A DNA stretch of 46,452 nucleotides, taken from positions 1 to 46,452 of the forward strand of contig CAITUY010000233.1 in NCBI GenBank assembly GCA_903895695.1, given 5' to 3'. The DNA is from an uncultured bacterium (GTDB lineage: Bacteria > Verrucomicrobiota > Kiritimatiellia > CAIKKV01 > CAITUY01). Below are positions 26,066 through 34,708 of the stretch, one piece after another. The notes beneath the pieces were generated by a model, which saw nothing but the letters and a program-made list of their open reading frames with translations, did no database searches and was not told where the DNA came from. How positions within the stretch are numbered: position 1 is the first letter of the stretch; every line of letters begins with the position of its first letter. Position numbers and translations under genes: made by a program.

Positions 26066-26140
26066 GGTACGGGCGTCCCGCCCGTAGCCGAGTGGTTTAG
26101 TCGTGACCGAAGAGGCCACGGGCTGGAAGCCCGTGCCACG
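26066..26140. repeat. Dispersed palindromic repeat of the 'GTGFQPV / GRDART' type
   Basis: Two adjacent hairpins: TACGGGCGTCCCGCCCGTA at 26068-26086 and CACGGGCTGGAAGCCCGTG at 26118-26136. Read on the minus strand the block translates as GTGFQPVA and GGTPVP or GRDART, a signature seen in spurious ORFs of many PVC-superphylum genomes. It occupies most of the 96-base gap between the esterase and the second heparinase-like gene. It may attenuate transcription between them. Confidence 0.65.
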
Positions 26141-26157
26141 AAAGAAGAGATGATGCC

Positions 26158-29100
26158 ATGGCGCGATGCGGACAATCCAGGAATCCGGACACAAGACTTG
26201 CCCTTGTCGCTGCCACCCTTGGGTTGGCGCTCGCGCCGGCATTCGCCGGGGATAGGCCGCTGACGATCGTCGACTACACCGGCCGGGGTTTCGCCCCGGA
26301 CCTGGTGACCTACACTCTCGATGGCGCCGCGGCGGCCCGGGCCGCTGTGTTGCGCGTCACGGGACCGGAGGGCCAGCCCCTGGGTCTTCAGGTGACGCCG
26401 GCGGGTCAGGATGGCACGCCTGCCACCGTGAGCTTCGTGGCGTCGGTTCCGGCCAACGGCCGCGTGACCTACACGTTGAAGGACGCCGGCGCGAGCACGG
26501 CGCCCGCCACCTCGCTGGCCCTAAAGCCGGCGGGGGACGCCTTGGAGCTGACGACCGCGTTGCTGGGCGTCCGCCTGCCGACGCCGACCGACAAGACTTT
26601 TGCCACGCCCGTGGCTTGGAGCGCCTTGCCGGCGCCCATCCAGGCGTTCCGCTCCGGCGACGGATGGCTCGGCGGCTCCCGCATCGTTTCCGACCGTAAG
26701 GTCAAACGGTTCCGCGTACAGGTAACGGCCAAAGGCCCGGTGTTCGCCGAGGTCCAATGCCGCTATGACCTGGAGAACGGCGGGCACTATCAGGCCGCGA
26801 TCCGGGTGATCGAGGGTGTGCCCCTCGCCAAGGTAACCGAGGAATACGACGCCGGGGAACTGGGCGCCAACGACCTGTGGGAGCTGGATCTGGGCAAAGG
26901 TTGGTCACCGGACCGGCTCGAGGTCAACCGCTTCGATCTCGGCGGCTTCGGCACCCCCAAGCTGATGACCCTCGATGAACTGCGCCGCAGTCGTGCCGCC
27001 CCGGGCACGCCCGGCTTCTCGGGGGAGGTCGTGCTTGCGGGCCAGCCGGATTTGGCGATCCTGCCGAGTTATTACTGGAAGAACAACGGCACGTCCTACC
27101 TGGGATTGTTGGCCGGCGATGCGCAACAGCAGAATCCCACGAACTCCATGCGGGTGGGTTTCGTGCCGCTGCACAAGGGCGCCTGGCGAATGACCAATCC
27201 CTGCGAGGTCTTCGCCGATGGCCCGGCTATCCGCGTGCAACTGCCGCTGTGCGCCCGCTACAACACGTGGCCCCGCGATGGCGCCTCGCAGACTTCGCCC
27301 TTTTCCATCGGCCAACACGACCCGGCGCTGCCGCGCACCGTGGGCCGTCGCACTTGGGGACTCCTGCTGGCTCCGCTCGCGCCGGGGTGGCGGCCGACGG
27401 ACGGCAAGGCCACGGATCTGACGCTCGCCCGCATCTGGTACGGCATTGTCGGCCTGGACCGGTACAAGGATTACGTCCTGGACTGGCCCGACGCCAAGAC
27501 GGTGTATCCGCGCGTTTTCCAGACCGCCGATGACATGGCACGGATGCGCGCCAGGCTCGACCAGCTTCCCGCGACGGAGAGGCAGGCGCTGCAGTCCACC
27601 TGGGTGTATTCACACGACGCGACCATCGCCGCCCGGGAATTGACGGCGTTCTATGAGGCGATGGAGCCTAAGATCAAAGATTTCTTCTCGAGCGTCGGGA
27701 TCGGGCATCACGACATGTGGGGCCAGGCCCAGTGGTGGGCCGACGATCTGCTGGCTTGGCCGGACCTGCCGGCCGCCGACCGCCGCAAGGTCCGCGCGCT
27801 TCTCGCCCTGATGGCGTACAACTTCACCGAGCCGGATGTCACCAGCGCCGGCATCGGCGACCACACCGGCAACCCGAATATGAGCACCAGCCGGGGCATG
27901 AGTGCCGCCAATTTCGCCGCCTTGTTGCCCGACCACCCGATGCACGCAGCGTGGGCGCGTTATCTCAGCGAATTTGCCGAGTACAAGATCTCCGAATACA
28001 TGGCGCCGGGAGGCGGCTGGCTGGAGTTCTCGTCCTACCACCAGCATGGCTTCTATGCCTTTGCCCGCGGGTTCATGGGCCACGTGGCCAGCGGCGCCGC
28101 CAATCAGGACCGCCTCTTCTCCTACCTGCGGGAGGACATGGATTACTGGATGAACCTGCTGACCCCCCTCGATAGTCGCTTCGGGATCCGCATGACCCCC
28201 GGCGGCGCCAACGGCTGCCCCATTGCCCTGGGCTACTACGGCGAGTGGATTAGTGCCGCCGCGCTGAAGGATCCGTCGTTCGCCGCCGAGTTGCGGTGGG
28301 CCTGGGACCAGAACGGGCATGCGTTCGTCGGCCAGAGTTTCGGCGGCCCGATCGTGGGCCTGGACCGGCCGTGGATCGCCCCGCGCGATCCGCAACTCGC
28401 CAGCCGGAACTTCCCGGGCGTGGGCCTGGTCTTCCGCGCCCACCCGGGACCGGACGAAACCTACCTGCACCTGCGCAGCGGTTTCTGCTGGAGCCACTGG
28501 GGCGCCGACCAGGGACATTTCACGCTCCTCAGCAAGGGCGCCACCCTGGTTCCTTACCAGCCGTACCAGTACTACTCGCCCAAGAACAAGACCGATAACC
28601 AGTACAACACCATCCGGTTCGGACACCCGGAGAACACCTATGCCTACTCCTGGCCGGACAGCGCCATCATCGACTGCGCCTTCGGCCCGACCGTGGACTA
28701 TGCCTGGGCCTCGGCGGGCTATCCGGCGTGGTATGTCCACCCGCACCGCGCCCCGGGATTCGGCGATCCGCTTAAGCTGACCGAAGGCCTGGACCAGAAG
28801 GAAGGCGAATTCTACTGGCACCGCCAGTTCATGTTCCTCAAGGGGCGGACGGGGCAGAGCCCGAACTATTTCGTCGTGCGCGACACCATGCCCCCTTTGG
28901 CAAGCTCCCGCCTTCGCGAGGACGCTACGGCGAGGCAAACAGGGCCGGCCGGCGAAGGGCAACTGGCCAGTTGGCTCACCCTCAATCTGCCGGGACGGAA
29001 GGGCGATGTCCGGCAGGAGGGCGGACATATCGCGCTCAGCACCGAATGGCCGGTTGGGCTCGATTTCATCTTCGCATCAGACAAGCCGGCCCCGGCCGAA

Positions 29101-30132
29101 CTCGGCGAAATCGATCTGCCCTGTGGCTTCGGCCACATCAAACCTGAGGCCACGCTGGCCCCGCCGCGGGGGTCGCGCAACTGGGTCGACAACAAGGAGC
29201 GGATCGTGTCGGTGCGGTTGGCGCAGGCGCCCGGGCAAGAATACTTCTGGCTGATGTATCCCCGCGGCCCGCAGGAAGCGCTGCCGGCCGCCACCCGCCT
29301 GGCTCCCGGGGTGATGAAGGTGGTCACCGGCGAGAGCACCGATTACGTCTTCGTTTCGCCATCCCATCTAAACTACGCGGGTGAGGAGGTTGTCTTTTCG
29401 GGCGGCGTCGGCGCGGTGCGCCTGGGCAAGGATGGCTCGGTCACCCTGGCGATGAACGGCGGCTCCGGCAAGGTCGGCTACAAGGGCCGGGTGCTGGAAG
29501 GCGCCGCTCCATTTGAGCGGACCTTCAAACCTGGCGAACTCAAGGCCGGCACCGACACGATGGCGCGGGCAACCTTCACGGTTTCCTGCGCGCCGCAGTT
29601 GAACGGTCACCAGGCGGTCGCCGGCGCGCCGGGCCTCCGCAAAGCCGTTGCGGGCGAGACCACCGAGTACCTGTTCGACGCCACGGAGCCCGGGATCGTC
29701 GCGGACGGCAACCTGCGAATCGAAGGCGAAACCGCCGCGGTGCACGCAAGTCCCGCCGGCGTGCGGATCGTGGTGACCCGCCGAGCCTACGCCCGCGTCA
29801 CCCTGGGCAAGGTCGGCGTGCGCGGGATGGGGCCGTTCGATCTGACCTTCACCCCCGACGCGATACGCGGCACGGTGGAGGGCCACACGCGGACGCTGGT
29901 GGTCACCCGGCCCCGGAACATCGTCAAACCGATGTTCCACCAGGACGGCCTGCGTTACTTTGCCGGCTACGCGGATGATTCGGCGCGCTTTGACGGCCGG
30001 CCGGAGCCGCAGTTTGGCGTTGCCTTCGGTGTGACCGACGGCAAGCATCAGGTGGCGGTGGACGAATGGACCTATCCGTCGCTGCCCCCGGTGCCGGCGC
30101 GCCTGGCGGCAGGCAGCGCAGTCCGGGAATAG
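26158..30132 (+). CDS. Very large secreted heparinase II/III-like protein (putative polysaccharide lyase), copy 2
   Basis: A 1324-residue paralogue of the protein at 9439-13401. After a signal peptide (LALVAATLGLALAPAFA) the same landmarks recur in order: TGRGFAPDLVTY, GLDRYKDYVLDWPD, EPDVTSAGIGDHTGNPNM (about residue 560), ALLPDHPMHAAW, FCWSHWGADQGHFTLLSKGA (about 776), and GVRGMGPFDLTFTPDA (about 1220). This gives an alpha/alpha-toroid followed by a beta-sandwich, the heparinase-like layout, though catalytic residues cannot be assigned. The four short insertions of copy 1 outside the YFVVRD loop are absent here, so this copy is closer to the ancestral form. It carries its own nested element at 28893-28945. 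The two copies may attack different linkages of the same polymer. It lies 5 bases before the GH95 gene. Confidence 0.6.
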   Translation: MARCGQSRNPDTRLALVAATLGLALAPAFAGDRPLTIVDYTGRGFAPDLVTYTLDGAAAARAAVLRVTGPEGQPLGLQVTPAGQDGTPATVSFVASVPANGRVTYTLKDAGASTAPATSLALKPAGDALELTTALLGVRLPTPTDKTFATPVAWSALPAPIQAFRSGDGWLGGSRIVSDRKVKRFRVQVTAKGPVFAEVQCRYDLENGGHYQAAIRVIEGVPLAKVTEEYDAGELGANDLWELDLGKGWSPDRLEVNRFDLGGFGTPKLMTLDELRRSRAAPGTPGFSGEVVLAGQPDLAILPSYYWKNNGTSYLGLLAGDAQQQNPTNSMRVGFVPLHKGAWRMTNPCEVFADGPAIRVQLPLCARYNTWPRDGASQTSPFSIGQHDPALPRTVGRRTWGLLLAPLAPGWRPTDGKATDLTLARIWYGIVGLDRYKDYVLDWPDAKTVYPRVFQTADDMARMRARLDQLPATERQALQSTWVYSHDATIAARELTAFYEAMEPKIKDFFSSVGIGHHDMWGQAQWWADDLLAWPDLPAADRRKVRALLALMAYNFTEPDVTSAGIGDHTGNPNMSTSRGMSAANFAALLPDHPMHAAWARYLSEFAEYKISEYMAPGGGWLEFSSYHQHGFYAFARGFMGHVASGAANQDRLFSYLREDMDYWMNLLTPLDSRFGIRMTPGGANGCPIALGYYGEWISAAALKDPSFAAELRWAWDQNGHAFVGQSFGGPIVGLDRPWIAPRDPQLASRNFPGVGLVFRAHPGPDETYLHLRSGFCWSHWGADQGHFTLLSKGATLVPYQPYQYYSPKNKTDNQYNTIRFGHPENTYAYSWPDSAIIDCAFGPTVDYAWASAGYPAWYVHPHRAPGFGDPLKLTEGLDQKEGEFYWHRQFMFLKGRTGQSPNYFVVRDTMPPLASSRLREDATARQTGPAGEGQLASWLTLNLPGRKGDVRQEGGHIALSTEWPVGLDFIFASDKPAPAELGEIDLPCGFGHIKPEATLAPPRGSRNWVDNKERIVSVRLAQAPGQEYFWLMYPRGPQEALPAATRLAPGVMKVVTGESTDYVFVSPSHLNYAGEEVVFSGGVGAVRLGKDGSVTLAMNGGSGKVGYKGRVLEGAAPFERTFKPGELKAGTDTMARATFTVSCAPQLNGHQAVAGAPGLRKAVAGETTEYLFDATEPGIVADGNLRIEGETAAVHASPAGVRIVVTRRAYARVTLGKVGVRGMGPFDLTFTPDAIRGTVEGHTRTLVVTRPRNIVKPMFHQDGLRYFAGYADDSARFDGRPEPQFGVAFGVTDGKHQVAVDEWTYPSLPPVPARLAAGSAVRE
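28893..28945 (+). repeat. Intragenic palindromic element with nested 33-nt module (copy in heparinase-like protein 2)
   Basis: The left half of the type A element (CCCTTTGGCAAGCTC, 28893-28907) is followed by 33 bases (28908-28940: CCGCCTTCGCGAGG...GGCGAGGCAAAC) and then AGGG, the right half. It is translated as PLASSRLREDATARQT. The 33-nt module matches that at 38851-38883 at 27 of 33 positions. It sits in the same loop that carries type A copy 5 in the paralogue. Confidence 0.7.
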
Positions 30133-30137
30133 CCCAT

Positions 30138-32525
30138 ATGACAACGAAACTCCCTCCTCATTCTGAAACGCTGCTCTGGCACCCCGCGGCGGCGGAACGA
30201 TTCGAAGAAGCCTATCCCGTCGGTAACGGGCGCCTGGGCGCCATGGTTTACGGCGGGGTGGGGGCGGACCGTCTTTCCCTTAACGAAAGCAGCCTCTGGT
30301 CCGGCCGGCCCAAATCTTACGCCCTGCCCGGCGCCAAGGAGGCGCTGGCCGAGGTCCGGCAGGCCTTGTTCAAGGACGATTTCACCGAGGCCGCCCGGCT
30401 GTGCGCGAAGCTGATGGGCCCCTATTCGCAAAGCTATCTGCCGGCCGGCAATCTGCGGCTGCACTTCAGCCATGACGCGGCGCCCGCCCAATACCGGCGC
30501 GAACTCGATCTCGACGCGGGGGTGTGCCGGGTGTCCTATGTGTGCGGCGACGTCGCGTACACACGGACCGTCTTCGCGTCGTACCCCGACCAGCTCATCG
30601 TCATGAAGCTGGAGGCGTCCGCGCCGGGCGGGCTCACCTTCTCGGCGCATTTCGACAGCCTGTTGCGCGGCTTCCAACGGCGCGAATCCGACACCGGCCT
30701 GGCCTTCCACGGGGAGGCCCCGGCTCACATGGACCCGGGCTACCATCCGCGGGCGCAGATTGTCTATGAGGACGAGCGGGGCCCGGGCCTGCGGTTTCAG
30801 TTGAGGCTCGAGGTTCGCTCCACCGGCGGTAAATGCCGCTGCACAGATGCCGGCCTGCTGGTGCAGCGGGCGGATGCGGTGGAACTGCGCCTGAGCCTGG
30901 CCACGAGTTTCGACGGCTTCGATCGCGATCCTGCCGGCGCGGACGTCGGGGCGCGGGCTGCCGGTCCCTTGCAGACGGCCCACGCCAAGTCTTTCGACGA
31001 CCTGCTGGCCCGTCATCAACAGGACTACCAGCGCCTGTTCGGGCGCTGCCGCCTGGCACTGGGCGCCGCGCCGGACCAGGCCGTCGACACGGTGACCCGG
31101 CTTGGCAAGGCCCCGGACGAACTCCCGCCCGCCCTGGCGGCGCTCTATTTCAACTACGGGCGCTATCTCTTGATCGCCTGCTCGCGCCGGGGTTCCCAGG
31201 CGGCCAATCTGCAAGGGCTTTGGAACGAGCTTCTTTACGCGCCGTGGAGCAGCAACTACACGACGAACATCAACACGGAGATGAACTATTGGCCGGCGGA
31301 GACGACTCACTTGGCCGAATGCCACGAACCGCTGTTCGATTTGATCCGTGTTCAATCGGTCACCGGCGCGCAGGCCGCGGCGAACTACGGCTGCCGGGGC
31401 TGGTGCACGCACCACAACGCCGACCTCTGGGGGCTGGCGTGCGCCGTGGGAGACCGGGGGCATGGCTGGCCGGGCTGGGCCAACTGGCCGATGGCCGGCG
31501 CCTGGCTCTGTCGTCACCTTTGGGACCACTACCGGTTTCAGCCGGATCCCGTTTTTCTGCGTGAGACGGCCCTGCCGCTCATGAAGGGGGCGGCTCGCTT
31601 CGGCCTTGACTGGCTGGTCGAGCGCGAGATCAACGGCCGGACCTGGCTCGTCACGGCGCCGGCCACCTCGCCGGAGAACTGCGCCTTGCTGCCGGACGGC
31701 GTGACGCCGGTCTCGGTCAGCATCGCCACGACCATGGACATGGCGATTTTGCGCGAGCTGTTCACGTACACGCTCGCGGCCATGGAGGCGGCGGCCGACA
31801 AGGACGATATGGGCCGCGAACTCGCGGCGGCTCTGCCGCGCCTCTTCCCGTACCACGTCGGGTCGGATGGACAGTTTATGGAATGGTTCCGCGACTGGCC
31901 TGAGAGGGAGATCCACCACCGCCACGTTTCGCATCTTTACCCCCTGTATCCTTCGGATCTATTGCAGTCCGGACGGGATCCGGAGTGGGTCGACGCGATC
32001 CGCCGGAGCCTGGAGCGGCGGGGCGATGAAGCCACGGGCTGGTCGCTGGGCTGGAAGGTTTGCCTGTGGTCGCGTTTGCTGGACGGCGATCATGCCTGGA
32101 CAATGGTCCGCATGGCGCTCCGGCTGGTGGCTGGCACCGGCACGAACTATGGCGGGGGCGGGGGCGTCTACGCCAACTTGCTCGATGCCCATCCTCCGTT
32201 CCAGATCGATGGCAATTTCGGCGTGACCGCCGGTATCGCCGAGATGCTGCTTCAGAGTCACCGGACGGAGCGGTTGGACGGGGTGGACCGGGTCGTCCTG
32301 GATATCCTACCGGCCTTGCCCGCCGCCTGGGCCGAGGGCGAGGTCACGGGGTTGCGAGCGCGGGGCGGCGTCACCGTGGATCTGGCCTGGCAGGCCGGCC
32401 GGATCGGTTCGCTGCGCCTCACCGCCGATTGTGACACCGTGTGCCTGGTCCGCACGGCGGGCCGTAGCGAGCGCGTGGCGTTGCCGGCCGGTGAAACCCG
32501 GGCGATCGTGCAGGCGGGACGCTAA
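30138..32525 (+). CDS. GH95 family alpha-L-fucosidase / alpha-L-galactosidase
   Basis: A 795-residue GH95 enzyme, full length for the family. The N-terminal beta domain opens with LLWHPAAAERFEEAYPVGNG then RLGAMVYGG and LSLNESSLWSGRPK, the family signature. In the alpha/alpha-barrel the residues equivalent to the catalytic set of GH95 are present: Asn377 and Asn379 in NINTEMNYWPAE, Glu513 in ATSPENCALL, and Asp691 in FQIDGNFGVTAGIAEML. GH95 enzymes invert alpha-1,2-linked L-fucose or, in some plant-glycan-active members, L-galactose. The start at 30138 is taken over an upstream in-frame start inside the previous gene. No signal peptide is evident, so it would act on imported oligosaccharides. 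It is followed 20 bases later by GH36, giving a fucose/galactose-trimming pair. Confidence 0.9.
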   Translation: MTTKLPPHSETLLWHPAAAERFEEAYPVGNGRLGAMVYGGVGADRLSLNESSLWSGRPKSYALPGAKEALAEVRQALFKDDFTEAARLCAKLMGPYSQSYLPAGNLRLHFSHDAAPAQYRRELDLDAGVCRVSYVCGDVAYTRTVFASYPDQLIVMKLEASAPGGLTFSAHFDSLLRGFQRRESDTGLAFHGEAPAHMDPGYHPRAQIVYEDERGPGLRFQLRLEVRSTGGKCRCTDAGLLVQRADAVELRLSLATSFDGFDRDPAGADVGARAAGPLQTAHAKSFDDLLARHQQDYQRLFGRCRLALGAAPDQAVDTVTRLGKAPDELPPALAALYFNYGRYLLIACSRRGSQAANLQGLWNELLYAPWSSNYTTNINTEMNYWPAETTHLAECHEPLFDLIRVQSVTGAQAAANYGCRGWCTHHNADLWGLACAVGDRGHGWPGWANWPMAGAWLCRHLWDHYRFQPDPVFLRETALPLMKGAARFGLDWLVEREINGRTWLVTAPATSPENCALLPDGVTPVSVSIATTMDMAILRELFTYTLAAMEAAADKDDMGRELAAALPRLFPYHVGSDGQFMEWFRDWPEREIHHRHVSHLYPLYPSDLLQSGRDPEWVDAIRRSLERRGDEATGWSLGWKVCLWSRLLDGDHAWTMVRMALRLVAGTGTNYGGGGGVYANLLDAHPPFQIDGNFGVTAGIAEMLLQSHRTERLDGVDRVVLDILPALPAAWAEGEVTGLRARGGVTVDLAWQAGRIGSLRLTADCDTVCLVRTAGRSERVALPAGETRAIVQAGR

Positions 32526-32545
32526 ATCGCAATGGGGGAATGACC

Positions 32546-34636
32546 ATGAATACGCAGACGAAAGCGCCCGCATCCCGTTTTCCGCGTTACCGGGACTTGT
32601 GTCCCACCGGCGTCGGCGAAGCGATGCAATTCGCCAGCGAGTGGGCCGGGGCCGCCGCCCGTCTGCCGGGCGACCCGCACGCCGTGCAAGTGGCAGGCGG
32701 GTTCGCGGCACAGCCGTTGCCGCCGGCTCCGCCGTTTTCGTTCCGCCTGGCCGGCCGCCCTTCCGCGGAAATCCTGTCCGGCTGGCGGGTGACGTGCACG
32801 TCCGGGCTCGCGGCGGATGGGGTCACCGGGCAGCAAGTTGTCTGGCACGACCCGCAGACGGGGCTCGAGTGCGTGCTGGAACTCCAAACTTTCGCCGATT
32901 TTCCGGCCGTTGAATGGGTCCTGCGTTTCCGCAACACGGGCATGGCGGACACCCCGTTGCTCGAAGACATCCGGCCGCTGGATACCCAGTGGGCCGCGAC
33001 CGGTGCCACGCAGCTCCGGCGTTCCCGTGGCTCGCCGTGCACCGCCGCCGACTTCGAGTACCTCGTCACGCCGCTGGCGGCCGGCGAGACAATCAAGATG
33101 GCGGCGGGCGGCGGGCGCTCCTCCAATGAATGGCTGCCGTTCTTCAATCTGCAAACAGGGAATACCGGTGTCGTCACGGCCATTGGTTGGAGCGGGCAGT
33201 GGGCCGCCGACTTCACCCGTGACACCGCGGGCGCGATCCGGCTCCGGGCGGGCCAGGAACTCACCCGGTTGGTCCTGCATCCAGGCGAGGAGATCCGCAC
33301 TCCGCGCATCCTGCTGCTCTTCTGGAGTGGCGAACCGCAAGCCGGTCATAACCTGCTGCGGCGGTTCGTTCTCGCCCACCACACGCCGCGCCCGAATGGG
33401 GAGATCCTGCGCGGACCGTTGACTCTGGCCCATTGGGGCGGCATGAAGACCGCCGGGCACCTGGACCGCATCGAGGCGTATCGGCGCCAGAATCTCGGCT
33501 ATGAATATTATTGGGTGGACGCCGGCTGGTACGGGCCGCCGGACAGCTACTCGCCCGACGAGTTCAGCGGCGACTGGTGGAAGCATGTCGGCAACTGGAC
33601 CATCAACCCGGCCGCGCATCCGAACGGGCTGCGGCCGATCAGCGATGCGGCGGCGGCGGCCGGCATGAAGTTCCTGCTCTGGTTCGAGCCCGAGCGCGCC
33701 GTCACGGGCACGCCGCTGGCGCTCGAGCATCCGGATTGGTTCCTGGGCGAACGCAAACCTCTCGGCAACCTGCTGCTCGACCTCGGCAATCCGGACGCCC
33801 GGCGCTGGTTGACGGACACCATTTCGGATTTCATGACCAAACAGGGCGTGCACCTTTATCGGCAGGATTTCAATTTCGATCCCCTGCCATACTGGCGCGC
33901 GGCCGACGCACCCGACCGGCAAGGCATGACCGAGATCCGCCACGTTGAGGGGCTTTACACATTCTGGGACGAACTGCTCCGTCGCCACCCGGGGCTGGTC
34001 ATCGACAACTGCGCGAGCGGCGGCCGCCGCATCGACTTGGAGACCATCAGCCGCAGTATTCCGCTCTGGCGCAGCGACTGGCAGTGCGGCTGGATCAACG
34101 AGCCCACACCGGGTCAGTCGCACACCATGGGCCTATCATACTGGGTGCCGCTCAGCGGCACGGGCGTGCTGGGCGGGTGCCGGCGCGCGGGCGATACCTA
34201 CAACTTTCGCAGCAGCCTGAGCGCCGCCATCCAGTTCGCCATATTCCCCTACGAAAACTTCCCGATCGAGGAAGCCTACCCGTGGGACTGGCACCGGCGC
34301 ATGCTGGCCGATTTCCAGCGCGCCCGGCCGCTGTTCTACGGGGACTATTACCCGCTGACACCCTGCGGCGCCGCCCTGGACACTTGGGCTGCCTACCAGA
34401 TGCACCGGCCGGACCTGGGGGAGGGAATGGTCGCGGCGTTTCGTCGGGCGCAGTCGTGCTTCGTTGTTGCCGACCTGCGGCTCCAGGGGGTCGAGCCCGA
34501 TGCGGAGTACGAACTGCAAGACGCCGATTCCGGGCGGACCTGGCGCCAGCACGGTCGGGAACTCCGCGAGCGCGGCGTGCGGCTGACCATGGAGGCCGCG
34601 CCGGAAAGCCGGCTGGTGTTCTATCGAAAAGTCTGA
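32546..34636 (+). CDS. GH36 family alpha-galactosidase
   Basis: A 696-residue clan-D enzyme. An N-terminal beta-sandwich (about 1-290) leads into a TIM barrel with LGYEYYWVDAGWYG, KFLLWFEPERAVTG, LLLDLGNPDARRWL, and YRQDFNFDP containing the likely nucleophile Asp441. IDNCASGGRRIDLE follows, then LWRSDWQCGW with the likely acid/base Asp511. These are the hallmarks of GH36/GH27-type retaining alpha-galactosidases, which release terminal alpha-linked galactose. The RQDF variant in place of the classic KWD is common in environmental members. GGGGGAA at 32534-32540 supports the ATG at 32546 over one at 32540. No signal peptide is seen. The gene is in line with GH95 upstream. The next gene has its own possible promoter. 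Confidence 0.9.
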   Translation: MNTQTKAPASRFPRYRDLCPTGVGEAMQFASEWAGAAARLPGDPHAVQVAGGFAAQPLPPAPPFSFRLAGRPSAEILSGWRVTCTSGLAADGVTGQQVVWHDPQTGLECVLELQTFADFPAVEWVLRFRNTGMADTPLLEDIRPLDTQWAATGATQLRRSRGSPCTAADFEYLVTPLAAGETIKMAAGGGRSSNEWLPFFNLQTGNTGVVTAIGWSGQWAADFTRDTAGAIRLRAGQELTRLVLHPGEEIRTPRILLLFWSGEPQAGHNLLRRFVLAHHTPRPNGEILRGPLTLAHWGGMKTAGHLDRIEAYRRQNLGYEYYWVDAGWYGPPDSYSPDEFSGDWWKHVGNWTINPAAHPNGLRPISDAAAAAGMKFLLWFEPERAVTGTPLALEHPDWFLGERKPLGNLLLDLGNPDARRWLTDTISDFMTKQGVHLYRQDFNFDPLPYWRAADAPDRQGMTEIRHVEGLYTFWDELLRRHPGLVIDNCASGGRRIDLETISRSIPLWRSDWQCGWINEPTPGQSHTMGLSYWVPLSGTGVLGGCRRAGDTYNFRSSLSAAIQFAIFPYENFPIEEAYPWDWHRRMLADFQRARPLFYGDYYPLTPCGAALDTWAAYQMHRPDLGEGMVAAFRRAQSCFVVADLRLQGVEPDAEYELQDADSGRTWRQHGRELRERGVRLTMEAAPESRLVFYRKV

Positions 34637-34668
34637 GCCCACCGGAGTCGGGAAGCCGATCCTGGGGC

Positions 34669-34696
34669 TTGATGGCAGTGTCGGAGAGGATAGAAT
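34669..34696 (+). promoter_or_regulatory. Possible sigma-70-like promoter upstream of the alpha/beta esterase
   Basis: TTGATG (34669-34674) and TAGAAT (34691-34696) are spaced by 16 bases in the 72-base gap after the GH36 gene. Transcription from here would start very near the ATG at 34709, giving an almost leaderless mRNA, which fits the lack of a clear ribosome binding site. It could be fortuitous. Confidence 0.3.
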
Positions 34697-34708
34697 CGAG
34701 ACGACAAG

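Noticed and set aside
26084..26110. TAGCCGAGTGGTTTAG resembles the D-arm of a leucine or serine tRNA
   Set aside because: No acceptor stem, anticodon arm or T-arm can be formed around it; it belongs to the dispersed repeat.
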